Shown here: positions 23,246 through 37,800 of the stretch, one piece after another
Position numbering within the stretch: the first letter of the stretch is position 1
How the letters are laid out: every line of letters begins with the position of its first letter
Origin: Dugong dugon
Lineage: Eukaryota; Chordata; Mammalia; Sirenia; Dugongidae
DNA: 64,000 nt
NCBI GenBank assembly: GCA_030035585.1
Contig: CM057482.1
Coordinates: 61,880,828-61,944,827 of the forward strand
Reading direction: 5' to 3'
Made by a program: the position numbers and the translations under genes
Notes under the pieces: generated by a model
Told to the model about the DNA's origin: nothing
The model's database searches: none
The model's input: only the letters and a program-made list of their open reading frames with translations

Positions 23246-25980
23246 AGCAGCTTGAGGGAAACGCTAAGTTTTGGTTTCTCTTTCATGTTGTGAAAGGGGA
23301 ACTTAAACCTATTGCTAACAAAGTTTTTACTCAGGAGAACTAGGGTTTTGCCTCCTTCGCGTTCCAGAACGGGAGAAACGCGGTTTCTCTTCTCCTTCGG
23401 CGATACCGTCCGTAAAGCCCTATTCTCAGCTACGCAGCACAGAATGCCACCAGGAATGCTGGAAAGCCTGAACGGCTACAACTAGTTGAAAGGGAAAAAA
23501 GTCTTAGGCTGTATCCAGGTAGACAAAGCACAGGCAACGTTCTTAGGCATGTAACACAGAGGGACTTTCAAACACAGAAAGTGAATCGTGCTCCGTTCCT
23601 CCCCAGGCTGAGAGCAACAAGCTCATGCTTTCTCTTTCAGGCAGGGAAGAAGCTACATGCTGGTGTTAAGCACACAAGCTTTAGTTAGCAAAACTGAACC
23701 TCTTCTGCTGTCCTCTAGCTGAAGGCAGACAATCTACCTGTTTGGCTTTGAAAGCCAGTAGTACCTTCTTTCCTGATAGGCAAAATTCCCTTTGAAAACC
23801 AGGGGATTCAAACACTTGCTAGGCCTGCACTCTCCAGCCTTCTCCCAAGCAGGGAACATTGGAGAAAGCAGCTTGTGCTGGCCGGACACTCTCTTCTAAG
23901 AAAACTGAAAACTTAAGTAGATTCAGTTAAGCAGCTTGAGGGAAACGCTAAGTTTTGGTTTCTCTTTCATCTTGTGAAAGGGGAACTTAAACCTACTGCT
24001 AACAAATTTTCTACTCAGGAGAACTAGGGTTTTGCCTCCTTCGCGTTCCAGAACGGGAGAAACGCGGTTTCTCTTCTCCTTTGGCGATACCGTCTGTAAA
24101 GCGGTATTCTCAGCCGCGCAGCCCAGAATACCTCCCGGAATGCTAGAAAGCCTCACCGGCTTCAACTGCTTGAAAGGGAGAAACGTCATACGCTTTATCA
24201 AAGTAGACAATGCACAGGATCTGTCTTAGGCATGTAACACAGAGGGACTTTCAAACACAGAAAGTGAATCGTGCCCCGTTCATCCCCAGACTGAGAGCAA
24301 CAATCTCTTGCTTTCCCTTTCAGGCAGGGAAGAAGCTACATGCTGGTGTTAAGCACACAAGCTTTAGTTAGCAAAACTGAACCTCTTCTGCTGTCCTCTA
24401 GCTGAAGGCAGACAATCTACCTGTTTGGCTTTGAAAGCCAATACTACCTTCATTCCTGGTAGGCAAACTTCCCTTTGAAAACCAGGGGATTCAAATACGT
24501 GCTAGGCCTGCACTCTCCAGCCTTCTCCCAAGCAGGGAACATTGGAGAATGTAGCTTGTGCTGTGCGGACACTTTCTCCTAACAAAACTGAAAACTTAAG
24601 TAGATTCAGTTAAGCAGCTTGAAGGAGAACGCTGTCCTTTGCTTTCTCTTTCACATGGTGAATAGGGAACTTAAACCTACTGCTACCAAAATTTTTACTC
24701 AGGGGAACTACGGTTTTGCATCCCTCGCTTTCCAGAATGGGAGAAACGCGGTTTCTCTTCTCCTTTAGCGATACCGTGGTAAAGCCCTATTCTCATCTAC
24801 GTAGCACAGAATGCCTCCCGGAATGCTAGAAAGCCTGAACGGCTTCAACTAGTTGAAAGGGAAAAAAGTCTTAGGCTTTATCCAGGTAGACAATGCACAG
24901 GCAACGTTCTTAGGCATGTAACACAGAGGGACTTTCAAACACAGAAAGTGAATCGTGCTCCGTTCCTCCCCAGACTGAGAGCAACAAGCTCTTGTTTTCC
25001 CTTTCAGGCAGGGAAGAAGCTACATGCTGGTGTTAAGCACACAAGCTTTAGTTAGCAAAACTGAACTTCTTCTGCTGTCCTCTAGCTGAAGGCAGATAAT
25101 CTACCTGTTTGGCTTTGAAAGCCAGTAGTACCTTCTTTCCTGATAGGCAAAATTCCCTTTGAAAACCAGGGGATTCAAATACTTGCTAGGCCTGCACTCT
25201 CCAGCCTTTTCCCAAACAGGGAACATTGGAGATAGCAGCTTGTGCTGGCCGGACACTTTCTTCTAACAAAACTGAAAACTTAAGTAGATTCAGTTAAGCA
25301 GCTTGAGGGAAACGCTAAGTTTTGGTTTCTCTTTCATGTTGTGAAAGGGGAACTTAAACCTATTGCTAACAAAGTTTTTACTCAGGAGAACTAGGGTTTT
25401 GCCTCCTTCGCGTTCCAGAACGGGAGAAACGCGGTTTCTCTTCTCCTTCGGCGATACCGTCCGTAAAGCCCTATTCTCAGCTACGCAGCACAGAATGCCT
25501 CCCGAAATGCTAGAAAGCCTGAACGGCTTCAACTAGTTGAAAGGGAAAAAAGTCTTAGGCTTTATCCAGGTAGACAATGCACAGGCAACGTTCTTAGGCA
25601 TGTAACACAGAGGGACTTTCAAACACAGAAAGTGAATCGTGCTCCGTTCCTCCCCAGACTGAGAGCAACAAGCTCTTGTTTTCCCTTTCAGGCAGGGAAG
25701 AAGCTACATGCTGGTGTTAAGCACACAAGCTTTAGTTAGCAAAACTGAACTTCTTCTGCTGTCCTCTAGCTGAAGGCAGATAATCTACCTGTTTGGCTTT
25801 GAAAGCCACTAGTACCTTCTTTCCTGATAGGCAAAATTCCCTTTGAAAACCAGGGGATTCAAATACTTGCTAGGCCTGCACTCTCCAGCCTTCTCCCAAG
25901 CAGGGAACATTGGAGAAAGTAGCTTGTGCTGGGCGGACACTTTCTCCTAACAAAACTGAAAACTTAAGTAGATTCAGTTA

Positions 25981-28900
25981 AGCAGCTTGAAGGAGAACGC
26001 TGTCCTTTGCTTTCTCTTTCACATGGTGAATAGGGAACTTAAACCTACTGCTACCAAAATTTTTACTCAGGGGAACTACGGTTTTGCATCCCTCGCTTTC
26101 CAGAATGGGAGAAACGCGGTTTCTCTTCTCCTTTAGCGATACCGTGGTAAAGCCCTATTCTCATGTACGCAGCACAGAATGCCTCCCGAAATGCTAGAAA
26201 GCCTGAACGGCTTCAACTAGTTGAAAGGGAAGAAAGTCTTAGGCTTTATCCAGGTAGACAATGCACAGGCAACGTTCTTAGGCATGTAACACAGAGGGAC
26301 TTTCAAACACAGAAAGTGAATCGTGCTCCGTTCCTCCCCAGACTGAGAGCAACAAGCTCTTGTTTTCCCTTTCAGGCAGGGAAGAAGCTACATGCTGGTG
26401 TTAAGCACACAAGCTTTAGTTAGCAAAACTGAACTTCTTCTGCTGTCCTCTAGCTGAAGGCAGATAATCTACCTGTTTGGCTTTGAAAGCCAGTAGTACC
26501 TTCTTTCCTGATAGGCAAAATTCCCTTTGAAAACCAGGGGATTCAAATACTTGCTAGGCCTGCACTCTCCAGCCTTTTCCCAAACAGGGAACATTGGAGA
26601 TAGCAACTTGTGCTGGCCGGACACTTTCTTCTAACAAAACTGAAAACTTAAGTAGATTCAGTTAAGCAGCTTGAGGGAAACGCTAAGTTTTGGTTTCTCT
26701 TTCATGTTGTGAAAGGGGAACTTAAACCTATTGCTAACAAAGTTTTTACTCAGGAGAACTAGGGTTTTGCCTCCTTCGCGTTCCAGAACGGGAGAAACGC
26801 GGTTTCTCTTCTCCTTCGGCGATAACGTCCGTAAAGCCCTATTCTCAGCTACGCCGCACAGAATGCCACCAGGAATGCTGGAAAGCCTGAACGGCTAAAA
26901 CTAGTTGAAAGGGAAAAAAGTCTTAGGCTTTATCCATGTAGACAATGCACAGGCAACGTTCTTAGGCATGTAACACAGAGGGACTTTCAAACACAGAAAG
27001 TGAATTGTGCTCCGTTCATCCCCAGGCTGAGAGCAACAAGCTCATGCTTTCTCTTTCAGGCAGGGAAGAAGCTACATGCTGGTGTTAAGCACACAAGCTT
27101 TAGTTAGCAAAACTGAACCTCTTCTGCTGTCCTCTAGCTGAAGGCAGACAATCTACCTGTTTGGCTTTGAAAGCCAGTAGTACCTTCTTTCCTGATAGGC
27201 AAAATTCCCTTTGAAAACCAGGGGATTCAAATACTTGCTAGGCCTGCACTCTCCAGCCTTTTCCCAAACAGGGAACATTGGAGATAGCAGCTTGTGCTGG
27301 CCGGACACTTTCTTCTAACAAAACTGAAAACTTAAGTAGATTCAGTTAAGCAGCTTGAGGGAAACGCTAAGTTTTGGTTTCTCTTTCATGTTGTGAAAGG
27401 GGAACTTAAACCTATTGCTAACAAAGTTTTTACTCAGGAGAACTAGGGTTTTGCCTCCTTCGCGTTCCAGAACGGGAGAAACGCGGTTTCTCTTCTCCTT
27501 CGGCGATACCGTCCGTAAAGCCCTATTCTCAGCTACGCAGCACAGAATGCCTCCCGAAATGCTAGAAAGCCTGAACGGCTTCAACTAGTTGAAAGGGAAA
27601 AAAGTCTTAGGCTTTATCCAGGTAGACAATGCACAGGCAACGTTCTTAGGCATGTAACACAGAGGGACTTTCAAACACAGAAAGTGAATCGTGCTCCGTT
27701 CCTCCCCAGACTGAGAGCAACAAGCTCTTGTTTTCCCTTTCAGGCAGGGAAGAAGCTACATGCTGGTGTTAAGCACACAAGCTTTAGTTAGCAAAACTGA
27801 ACTTCTTCTGCTGTCCTCTAGCTGAAGGCAGATAATCTACCTGTTTGGCTTTGAAAGCCAGTAGTACCTTCTTTCCTGATAGGCAAAATTCCCTTTGAAA
27901 ACCAGGGGATTCAAATACTTGCTAGGCCTGCACTCTCCAGCCTTCTCCCAAGCAGGGAACATTGGAGAAAGTAGCTTGTGCTGGGCGGACACTTTCTCCT
28001 AACAAAACTGAAAACTTAAGTAGATTCAGTTAAGCAGCTTGAAGGAGAACGCTGTCCTTTGCTTTCTCTTTCACATGGTGAATAGGGAACTTAAACCTAC
28101 TGCTACAAAAATTTTTACTCAGGTTAACTACGGTTTTGCATCCCTCGCTTTCCAGAATGGGAGAAACGCGGTTTCTCTTCTCCTTTAGCGATACCGTGGT
28201 AAAGCCCTATTCTCATGTACGCAGCACAGAATGCCTCCCGAAATGCTAGAAAGCCTGAACGGCTTCAACTAGTTGAAAGGGAAGAAAGTCTTAGGCTTTA
28301 TCCAGGTAGACAATGCACAGGCAACGTTCTTAGGCATGTAACACAGAGGGACTTTCAAACACAGAAAGTGAATCGTGCTCCGTTCCTCCCCAGACTGAGA
28401 GCAACAAGCTCTTGTTTTCCCTTTCAGGCAGGGAAGAAGCTACATGCTGGTGTTAAGCACACAAGCTTTAGTTAGCAAAACTGAACTTCTTCTGCTGTCC
28501 TCTAGCTGAAGGCAGATAATCTACCTGTTTGGCTTTGAAAGCCAGTAGTACCTTCTTTCCTGATAGGCAAAATTCCCTTTGAAAACCAGGGGATTCAAAT
28601 ACTTGCTAGGCCTGCACTCTCCAGCCTTTTCCCAAACAGGGAACATTGGAGATAGCAACTTGTGCTGGCCGGACACTTTCTTCTAACAAAACTGAAAACT
28701 TAAGTAGATTCAGTTAAGCAGCTTGAGGGAAACGCTAAGTTTTGGTTTCTCTTTCATGTTGTGAAAGGGGAACTTAAACCTATTGCTAACAAAGTTTTTA
28801 CTCAGGAGAACTAGGGTTTTGCCTCCTTCGCGTTCCAGAACGGGAGAAACGCGGTTTCTCTTCTCCTTCGGCGATAACGTCCGTAAAGCCCTATTCTCAG

Positions 28901-31900
28901 CTACGCCGCACAGAATGCCACCAGGAATGCTGGAAAGCCTGAACGGCTACAACTAGTTGAAAGGGAAAAAAGTCTTAGGCTGTATCCAGGTAGACAAAGC
29001 ACAGGCAACGTTCTTAGGCATGTAACACAGAGGGACTTTCAAACACAGAAAGTGAATCGTGCTCCGTTCCTCCCCAGGCTGAGAGCAACAAGCTCATGCT
29101 TTCTCTTTCAGGCAGGGAAGAAGCTACATGCTGGTGTTAAGCACACAAGCTTTAGTTAGCAAAACTGAACCTCTTCTGCTGTCCTCTAGCTGAAGGCAGA
29201 CAATCTACCTGTTTGGCTTTGAAAGCCAGTAGTACCTTCTTTCCTGATAGGCAAAATTCCCTTTGAAAACCAGGGGATTCAAACACTTGCTAGGCCTGCA
29301 CTCTCCAGCCTTCTCCCAAGCAGGGAACATTGGAGAAAGCAGCTTGTGCTGGCCGGACACTCTCTTCTAAGAAAACTGAAAACTTAAGTAGATTCAGTTA
29401 AGCAGCTTGAGGGAAACGCTAAGTTTTGGTTTCTCTTTCATCTTGTGAAAGGGGAACTTAAACCTACTGCTAACAAATTTTCTACTCAGGAGAACTAGGG
29501 TTTTGCCTCCTTCGCGTTCCAGAACGGGAGAAACGCGGTTTCTCTTCTCCTTTGGCGATACCGTCTGTAAAGCGGTATTCTCAGCCGCGCAGCCCAGAAT
29601 ACCTCCCGGAATGCTAGAAAGCCTCACCGGCTTCAACTGCTTGAAAGGGAGAAACGTCATACGCTTTATCAAAGTAGACAATGCACAGGATCTGTCTTAG
29701 GCATGTAACACAGAGGGACTTTCAAACACAGAAAGTGAATCGTGCCCCGTTCATCCCCAGACTGAGAGCAACAATCTCTTGCTTTCCCTTTCAGTCAGGG
29801 AAGAAGCTACATGCTGGTGTTAAGCACACAAGCTTTAGTTAGCAAAACTGAACCTCTTCTGCTGTCCTCTAGCTGAAGGCAGACAATCTACCTGTTTGGC
29901 TTTGAAAGCCAATACTACCTTCATTCCTGGTAGGCAAACTTCCCTTTGAAAACCAGGGGATTCAAATACGTGCTAGGCCTGCACTCTCCAGCCTTCTCCC
30001 AAGCAGGGAACATTGGAGAAAGTAGCTTGTGCTGTGCGGACACTTTCTCCTAACAAAACTGAAAACTTAAGTAGATTCAGTTAAGCAGCTTGAAGGAGAA
30101 CGCTGTCCTTTGCTTTCTCTTTCACATGGTGAATAGGGAACTTAAACCTACTGCTACCAAAATTTTTACTCAGGGGAACTACGGTTTTGCATCCCTCGCT
30201 TTCCAGAATGGGAGAAACGCGGTTTCTCTTCTCCTTTAGCGATACCGTGGTAAAGCCCTATTCTCATCTACGTAGCACAGAATGCCTCCCGGAATGCTAG
30301 AAAGCCTGAACGGCTTCAACTAGTTGAAAGGGAAAAAAGTCTTAGGCTTTATCCAGGTAGACAATGCACAGGCAACGTTCTTAGGCATGTAACACAGAGG
30401 GACTTTCAAACACAGAAAGTGAATCGTGCTCCGTTCCTCCCCAGACTGAGAGCAACAAGCTCTTGTTTTCCCTTTCAGGCAGGGAAGAAGCTACATGCTG
30501 GTGTTAAGCACACAAGCTTTAGTTAGCAAAACTGAACTTCTTCTGCTGTCCTCTAGCTGAAGGCAGATAATCTACCTGTTTGGCTTTGAAAGCCAGTAGT
30601 ACCTTCTTTCCTGATAGGCAAAATTCCCTTTGAAAACCAGGGGATTCAAATACTTGCTAGGCCTGCACTCTCCAGCCTTTTCCCAAACAGGGAACATTGG
30701 AGATAGCAGCTTGTGCTGGCCGGACACTTTCTTCTAACAAAACTGAAAACTTAAGTAGATTCAGTTAAGCAGCTTGAGGGAAACGCTAAGTTTTGGTTTC
30801 TCTTTCATGTTGTGAAAGGGGAACTTAAACCTATTGCTAACAAAGTTTTTACTCAGGAGAACTAGGGTTTTGCCTCCTTCGCGTTCCAGAACGGGAGAAA
30901 CGCGGTTTCTCTTCTCCTTCGGCGATAACGTCCGTAAAGCCCTATTCTCAGCTACGCCGCACAGAAAGCCACCAGGAATGCTGGAAAGCCTGAACGGCTA
31001 AAACTAGTTGAAAGGGAAAAAAGTCTTAGGCTTTATCCATGTAGACAATGCACAGGCAACGTTCTTAGGCATGTAACACAGAGGGACTTTCAAACACAGA
31101 AAGTGAATTGTGCTCCGTTCATCCCCAGCCTGAGAGCAACAAGCTCATGCTTTCTCTTTCAGGCAGGGAAGAAGCTACATGCTGGTGTTAAGCACACAAG
31201 CTTTAGTTAGCAAAACTGAACCTCTTCTGCTGTCCTCTAGCTGAAGGCAGACAATCTACCTGTTTGGCTTTGAAAGCCAGTAGTACCTTCTTTCCTGATA
31301 GGCAAAATTCCCTTTGAAAACCAGGAGATTCAAACACTTGCTAGGCCTGCACTCTCCAGCCTTCTCCCAAGCAGGGAACATTGGAGAAAGCAGCTTGTGC
31401 TGGCCGGACACTCTCTTCTAACAAAGCTGAAAACTTAAGTAGATTCAGTTAAGCAGCTTGAGGGAAACGCTAAGTTTTGTTTTCTCTTTCATCTTGTGAA
31501 AGGGGAACTTAAACCTACTGCTAACAAATTTTCTACACAGGAGAACTAGGGTTTTGCCTCCCTCGCGTTCCAGAACGGGAGAAACGCGGTTTCTCTTCTC
31601 CTTTGGCGATACCGTCTGTAAAGCGGTATTCTCAGCCGCGCAGCCCAGAATACCTCCCGGAATGCTAGAAAGCCTCACCGGCTTCAACTGCTTGAAAGGG
31701 AGAAACGTCATACGCTTTATCAAAGTAGACAATGCACAGGATCTGTCTTAGGCATCTAACACAGAGGGACTTTCAAACACAGAAAGTGAATCGTGCTCCG
31801 TTCATCCCCAGACTGAGAGCAACAATCTCTTGCTTTCCCTTTCAGTCAGGGAAGAAGCTACATGCTGGTGTTAAGCACACAAGCTTTAGTTAGCAAAACT

Positions 31901-34869
31901 GAACCTCTTCTGCTGTCCTCTAGCTGAAGGCAGACAATCTACCTGTTTGGCTTTGAAAGCCAGTAGTACCTTCTTTCCTGATAGGCAAAATTCCCTTTGA
32001 AAACCAGGGGATTCAAATACTTGCTAGGCCTGCACTCTCCAGCCTTTTCCCAAACAGGGAACATTGGAGATAGCAGCTTGTGCTGGCCGGACACTTTCTT
32101 CTAACAAAACTGAAAACTTAAGTAGATTCAGTTAAGCAGCTTGAGGGAAACGCTAAGTTTTGGTTTCTCTTTCATGTTGTGAAAGGGGAACTTAAACCTA
32201 TTGCTAACAAAGTTTTTACTCAGGAGAACTAGGGTTTTGCCTCCTTCGCGTTCCAGAACGGGAGAAACGCGGTTTCTCTTCTCCTTCGGCGATACCGTCC
32301 GTAAAGCCCTATTCTCAGCTACGCAGCACAGAATGCCACCAGGAATGCTGGAAAGCCTGAACGGCTACAACTAGTTGAAAGGGAAAAAAGTCTTAGGCTG
32401 TATCCAGGTAGACAAAGCACAGGCAACGTTCTTAGGCATGTAACACAGAGGGACTTTCAAACACAGAAAGTGAATCGTGCTCCGTTCCTCCCCAGGCTGA
32501 GAGCAACAAGCTCATGCTTTCTCTTTCAGGCAGGGAAGAAGCTACATGCTGGTGTTAAGCACACAAGCTTTAGTTAGCAAAACTGAACCTCTTCTGCTGT
32601 CCTCTAGCTGAAGGCAGACAATCTACCTGTTTGGCTTTGAAAGCCAGTAGTACCTTCTTTCCTGATAGGCAAAATTCCCTTTGAAAACCAGGGGATTCAA
32701 ACACTTGCTAGGCCTGCACTCTCCAGCCTTCTCCCAAGCAGGGAACATTGGAGAAAGCAGCTTGTGCTGGCCGGACACTCTCTTCTAAGAAAACTGAAAA
32801 CTTAAGTAGATTCAGTTAAGCAGCTTGAGGGAAACGCTAAGTTTTGGTTTCTCTTTCATCTTGTGAAAGGGGAACTTAAACCTACTGCTAACAAATTTTC
32901 TACTCAGGAGAACTAGGGTTTTGCCTCCTTCGCGTTCCAGAACGGGAGAAACGCGGTTTCTCTTCTCCTTTGGCGATACCGTCTGTAAAGCGGTATTCTC
33001 AGCCGCGCAGCCCAGAATACCTCCCGGAATGCTAGAAAGCCTCACCGGCTTCAACTGCTTGAAAGGGAGAAACGTCATACGCTTTATCAAAGTAGACAAT
33101 GCACAGGATCTGTCTTAGGCATGTAACACAGAGGGACTTTCAAACACAGAAAGTGAATCGTGCCCCGTTCATCCCCAGACTGAGAGCAACAATCTCTTGC
33201 TTTCCCTTTCAGGCAGGGAAGAAGCTACATGCTGGTGTTAAGCACACAAGCTTTAGTTAGCAAAACTGAACCTCTTCTGCTGTCCTCTAGCTGAAGGCAG
33301 ACAATCTACCTGTTTGGCTTTGAAAGCCAATACTACCTTCATTCCTGGTAGGCAAACTTCCCTTTGAAAACCAGGGGATTCAAATACGTGCTAGGCCTGC
33401 ACTCTCCAGCCTTCTCCCAAGCAGGGAACATTGGAGAATGTAGCTTGTGCTGTGCGGACACTTTCTCCTAACAAAACTGAAAACTTAAGTAGATTCAGTT
33501 AAGCAGCTTGAAGGAGAACGCTGTCCTTTGCTTTCTCTTTCACATGGTGAATAGGGAACTTAAACCTACTGCTACCAAAATTTTTACTCAGGGGAACTAC
33601 GGTTTTGCATCCCTCGCTTTCCAGAATGGGAGAAACGCGGTTTCTCTTCTCCTTTAGCGATACCGTGGTAAAGCCCTATTCTCATCTACGTAGCACAGAA
33701 TGCCTCCCGGAATGCTAGAAAGCCTGAACGGCTTCAACTAGTTGAAAGGGAAAAAAGTCTTAGGCTTTATCCAGGTAGACAATGCACAGGCAACGTTCTT
33801 AGGCATGTAACACAGAGGGACTTTCAAACACAGAAAGTGAATCGTGCTCCGTTCCTCCCCAGACTGAGAGCAACAAGCTCTTGTTTTCCCTTTCAGGCAG
33901 GGAAGAAGCTACATGCTGGTGTTAAGCACACAAGCTTTAGTTAGCAAAACTGAACTTCTTCTGCTGTCCTCTAGCTGAAGGCAGATAATCTACCTGTTTG
34001 GCTTTGAAAGCCAGTAGTACCTTCTTTCCTGATAGGCAAAATTCCCTTTGAAAACCAGGGGATTCAAATACTTGCTAGGCCTGCACTCTCCAGCCTTTTC
34101 CCAAACAGGGAACATTGGAGATAGCAGCTTGTGCTGGCCGGACACTTTCTTCTAACAAAACTGAAAACTTAAGTAGATTCAGTTAAGCAGCTTGAGGGAA
34201 ACGCTAAGTTTTGGTTTCTCTTTCATGTTGTGAAAGGGGAACTTAAACCTATTGCTAACAAAGTTTTTACTCAGGAGAACTAGGGTTTTGCCTCCTTCGC
34301 GTTCCAGAACGGGAGAAACGCGGTTTCTCTTCTCCTTCGGCGATACCGTCCGTAAAGCCCTATTCTCAGCTACGCAGCACAGAATGCCTCCCGAAATGCT
34401 AGAAAGCCTGAACGGCTTCAACTAGTTGAAAGGGAAAAAAGTCTTAGGCTTTATCCAGGTAGACAATGCACAGGCAACGTTCTTAGGCATGTAACACAGA
34501 GGGACTTTCAAACACAGAAAGTGAATCGTGCTCCGTTCCTCCCCAGACTGAGAGCAACAAGCTCTTGTTTTCCCTTTCAGGCAGGGAAGAAGCTACATGC
34601 TGGTGTTAAGCACACAAGCTTTAGTTAGCAAAACTGAACTTCTTCTGCTGTCCTCTAGCTGAAGGCAGATAATCTACCTGTTTGGCTTTGAAAGCCACTA
34701 GTACCTTCTTTCCTGATAGGCAAAATTCCCTTTGAAAACCAGGGGATTCAAATACTTGCTAGGCCTGCACTCTCCAGCCTTCTCCCAAGCAGGGAACATT
34801 GGAGAAAGTAGCTTGTGCTGGGCGGACACTTTCTCCTAACAAAACTGAAAACTTAAGTAGATTCAGTTA
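25981..34869 (+). repeat. 13-monomer block, copy 2 (8889 bp)
   Basis: Starts are 25981 B, 26665 C, 27349 C/B hybrid, 28033 B, 28717 C, 29401 A, 30084 B, 30768 C, 31452 A hybrid, 32135 C, 32819 A, 33502 B and 34186 C/B hybrid. The shared private marks sit at 31480, 31562 and 33439, each exactly 8889 after its partner. A change in monomer 28033 ('ctacaaaaattt' and 'caggttaac', about 28102-28126) is in copy 2 only, so it arose after the duplication or was replaced in copy 1. Confidence 0.92.
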
Positions 34870-37800
34870 AGCAGCTTGAAGGAGAACGCTGTCCTTTGCT
34901 TTCTCTTTCACATGGTGAATAGGGAACTTAAACCTACTGCTACCAAAATTTTTACTCAGGGGAACTACGGTTTTGCATCCCTCGCTTTCCAGAATGGGAG
35001 AAACGCGGTTTCTCTTCTCCTTTAGCGATACCGTGGTAAAGCCCTATTCTCATGTACGCAGCACAGAATGCCTCCCGAAATGCTAGAAAGCCTGAACGGC
35101 TTCAACTAGTTGAAAGGGAAGAAAGTCTTAGGCTTTATCCAGGTAGACAATGCACAGGCAACGTTCTTAGGCATGTAACACAGAGGGACTTTCAAACACA
35201 GAAAGTGAATCGTGCTCCGTTCCTCCCCAGACTGAGAGCAACAAGCTCTTGTTTTCCCTTTCAGGCAGGGAAGAAGCTACATGCTGGTGTTAAGCACACA
35301 AGCTTTAGTTAGCAAAACTGAACTTCTTCTGCTGTCCTCTAGCTGAAGGCAGATAATCTACCTGTTTGGCTTTGAAAGCCAGTAGTACCTTCTTTCCTGA
35401 TAGGCAAAATTCCCTTTGAAAACCAGGGGATTCAAATACTTGCTAGGCCTGCACTCTCCAGCCTTTTCCCAAACAGGGAACATTGGAGATAGCAACTTGT
35501 GCTGGCCGGACACTTTCTTCTAACAAAACTGAAAACTTAAGTAGATTCAGTTAAGCAGCTTGAGGGAAACGCTAAGTTTTGGTTTCTCTTTCATGTTGTG
35601 AAAGGGGAACTTAAACCTATTGCTAACAAAGTTTTTACTCAGGAGAACTAGGGTTTTGCCTCCTTCGCGTTCCAGAACGGGAGAAACGCGGTTTCTCTTC
35701 TCCTTCGGCGATAACGTCCGTAAAGCCCTATTCTCAGCTACGCCGCACAGAATGCCACCAGGAATGCTGGAAAGCCTGAACGGCTACAACTAGTTGAAAG
35801 GGAAAAAAGTCTTAGGCTTTATCCATGTAGACAATGCACAGGCAACGTTCTTAGGCATGTAACACAGAGGGACTTTCAAACACAGAAAGTGAATCGTGCT
35901 CCGTTCCTCCCCAGGCTGAGAGCAACAAGCTCATGCTTTCTCTTTCAGGCAGGGAAGAAGCTACATGCTGGTGTTAAGCACACAAGCTTTAGTTAGCAAA
36001 ACTGAACCTCTTCTGCTGTCCTCTAGCTGAAGGCAGACAATCTACCTGTTTGGCTTTGAAAGCCAGTAGTACCTTCTTTCCTGATAGGCAAAATTCCCTT
36101 TGAAAACCAGGGGATTCAAACACTTGCTAGGCCTGCACTCTCCAGCCTTCTCCCAAGCAGGGAACATTGGAGAAAGCAGCTTGTGCTGGCCGGACACTCT
36201 CTTCTAAGAAAACTGAAAACTTAAGTAGATTCAGTTAAGCAGCTTGAGGGAAACGCTAAGTTTTGGTTTCTCTTTCATCTTGTGAAAGGGGAACTTAAAC
36301 CTACTGCTAACAAATTTTCTACTCAGGAGAACTAGGGTTTTGCCTCCTTCGCGTTCCAGAACGGGAGAAACGCGGTTTCTCTTCTCCTTTGGCGATACCG
36401 TCTGTAAAGCGGTATTCTCAGCCGCGCAGCCCAGAATACCTCCCGGAATGCTAGAAAGCCTCACCGGCTTCAACTGCTTGAAAGGGAGAAACGTCATACG
36501 CTTTATCAAAGTAGACAATGCACAGGATCTGTCTTAGGCATGTAACACAGAGGGACTTTCAAACACAGAAAGTGAATCGTGCCCCGTTCATCCCCAGACT
36601 GAGAGCAACAATCTCTTGCTTTCCCTTTCAGTCAGGGAAGAAGCTACATGCTGGTGTTAAGCACACAAGCTTTAGTTAGCAAAACTGAACCTCTTCTGCT
36701 GTCCTCTAGCTGAAGGCAGACAATCTACCTGTTTGGCTTTGAAAGCCAATACTACCTTCATTCCTGGTAGGCAAACTTCCCTTTGAAAACCAGGGGATTC
36801 AAATACGTGCTAGGCCTGCACTCTCCAGCCTTCTCCCAAGCAGGGAACATTGGAGAAAGTAGCTTGTGCTGTGCGGACACTTTCTCCTAACAAAACTGAA
36901 AACTTAAGTAGATTCAGTTAAGCAGCTTGAAGGAGAACGCTGTCCTTTGCTTTCTCTTTCACATGGTGAATAGGGAACTTAAACCTACTGCTACCAAAAT
37001 TTTTACTCAGGGGAACTACGGTTTTGCATCCCTCGCTTTCCAGAATGGGAGAAACGCGGTTTCTCTTCTCCTTTAGCGATACCGTGGTAAAGCCCTATTC
37101 TCATCTACGTAGCACAGAATGCCTCCCGGAATGCTAGAAAGCCTGAACGGCTTCAACTAGTTGAAAGGGAAAAAAGTCTTAGGCTTTATCCAGGTAGACA
37201 ATGCACAGGCAACGTTCTTAGGCATGTAACACAGAGGGACTTTCAAACACAGAAAGTGAATCGTGCTCCGTTCCTCCCCAGACTGAGAGCAACAAGCTCT
37301 TGTTTTCCCTTTCAGGCAGGGAAGAAGCTACATGCTGGTGTTAAGCACACAAGCTTTAGTTAGCAAAACTGAACTTCTTCTGCTGTCCTCTAGCTGAAGG
37401 CAGATAATCTACCTGTTTGGCTTTGAAAGCCAGTAGTACCTTCTTTCCTGATAGGCAAAATTCCCTTTGAAAACCAGGGGATTCAAATACTTGCTAGGCC
37501 TGCACTCTCCAGCCTTTTCCCAAACAGGGAACATTGGAGATAGCAGCTTGTGCTGGCCGGACACTTTCTTCTAACAAAACTGAAAACTTAAGTAGATTCA
37601 GTTAAGCAGCTTGAGGGAAACGCTAAGTTTTGGTTTCTCTTTCATGTTGTGAAAGGGGAACTTAAACCTATTGCTAACAAAGTTTTTACTCAGGAGAACT
37701 AGGGTTTTGCCTCCTTCGCGTTCCAGAACGGGAGAAACGCGGTTTCTCTTCTCCTTCGGCGATAACGTCCGTAAAGCCCTATTCTCAGCTACGCCGCACA

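Larger units (their letters stand above)
17092..25980 (+). repeat. 13-monomer block, copy 1 (8889 bp)
   Basis: Starts, classed by 5' end, are 17092 B, 17776 C, 18460 C/B hybrid, 19144 B, 19828 C, 20512 A, 21195 B, 21879 C, 22563 A hybrid, 23246 C, 23930 A, 24613 B and 25297 C/B hybrid. The same order repeats immediately downstream at exactly +8889. Private marks shared by both copies are a T at 22591, a C at 22673 and a T at 24550. Differences include 'aaaaaagtc' near 17341 against 'gaagaaagtc' near 26230, and 'aagttgattc' near 18446, found only here. Confidence 0.92.

Noticed and set aside
17092-34869. Assembly artefact duplicating 8.9 kb
   Set aside because: The copies carry their own private bases (for example about 28102-28126, and 18446), which a pure assembly duplication would not. 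It cannot be fully excluded without reads.
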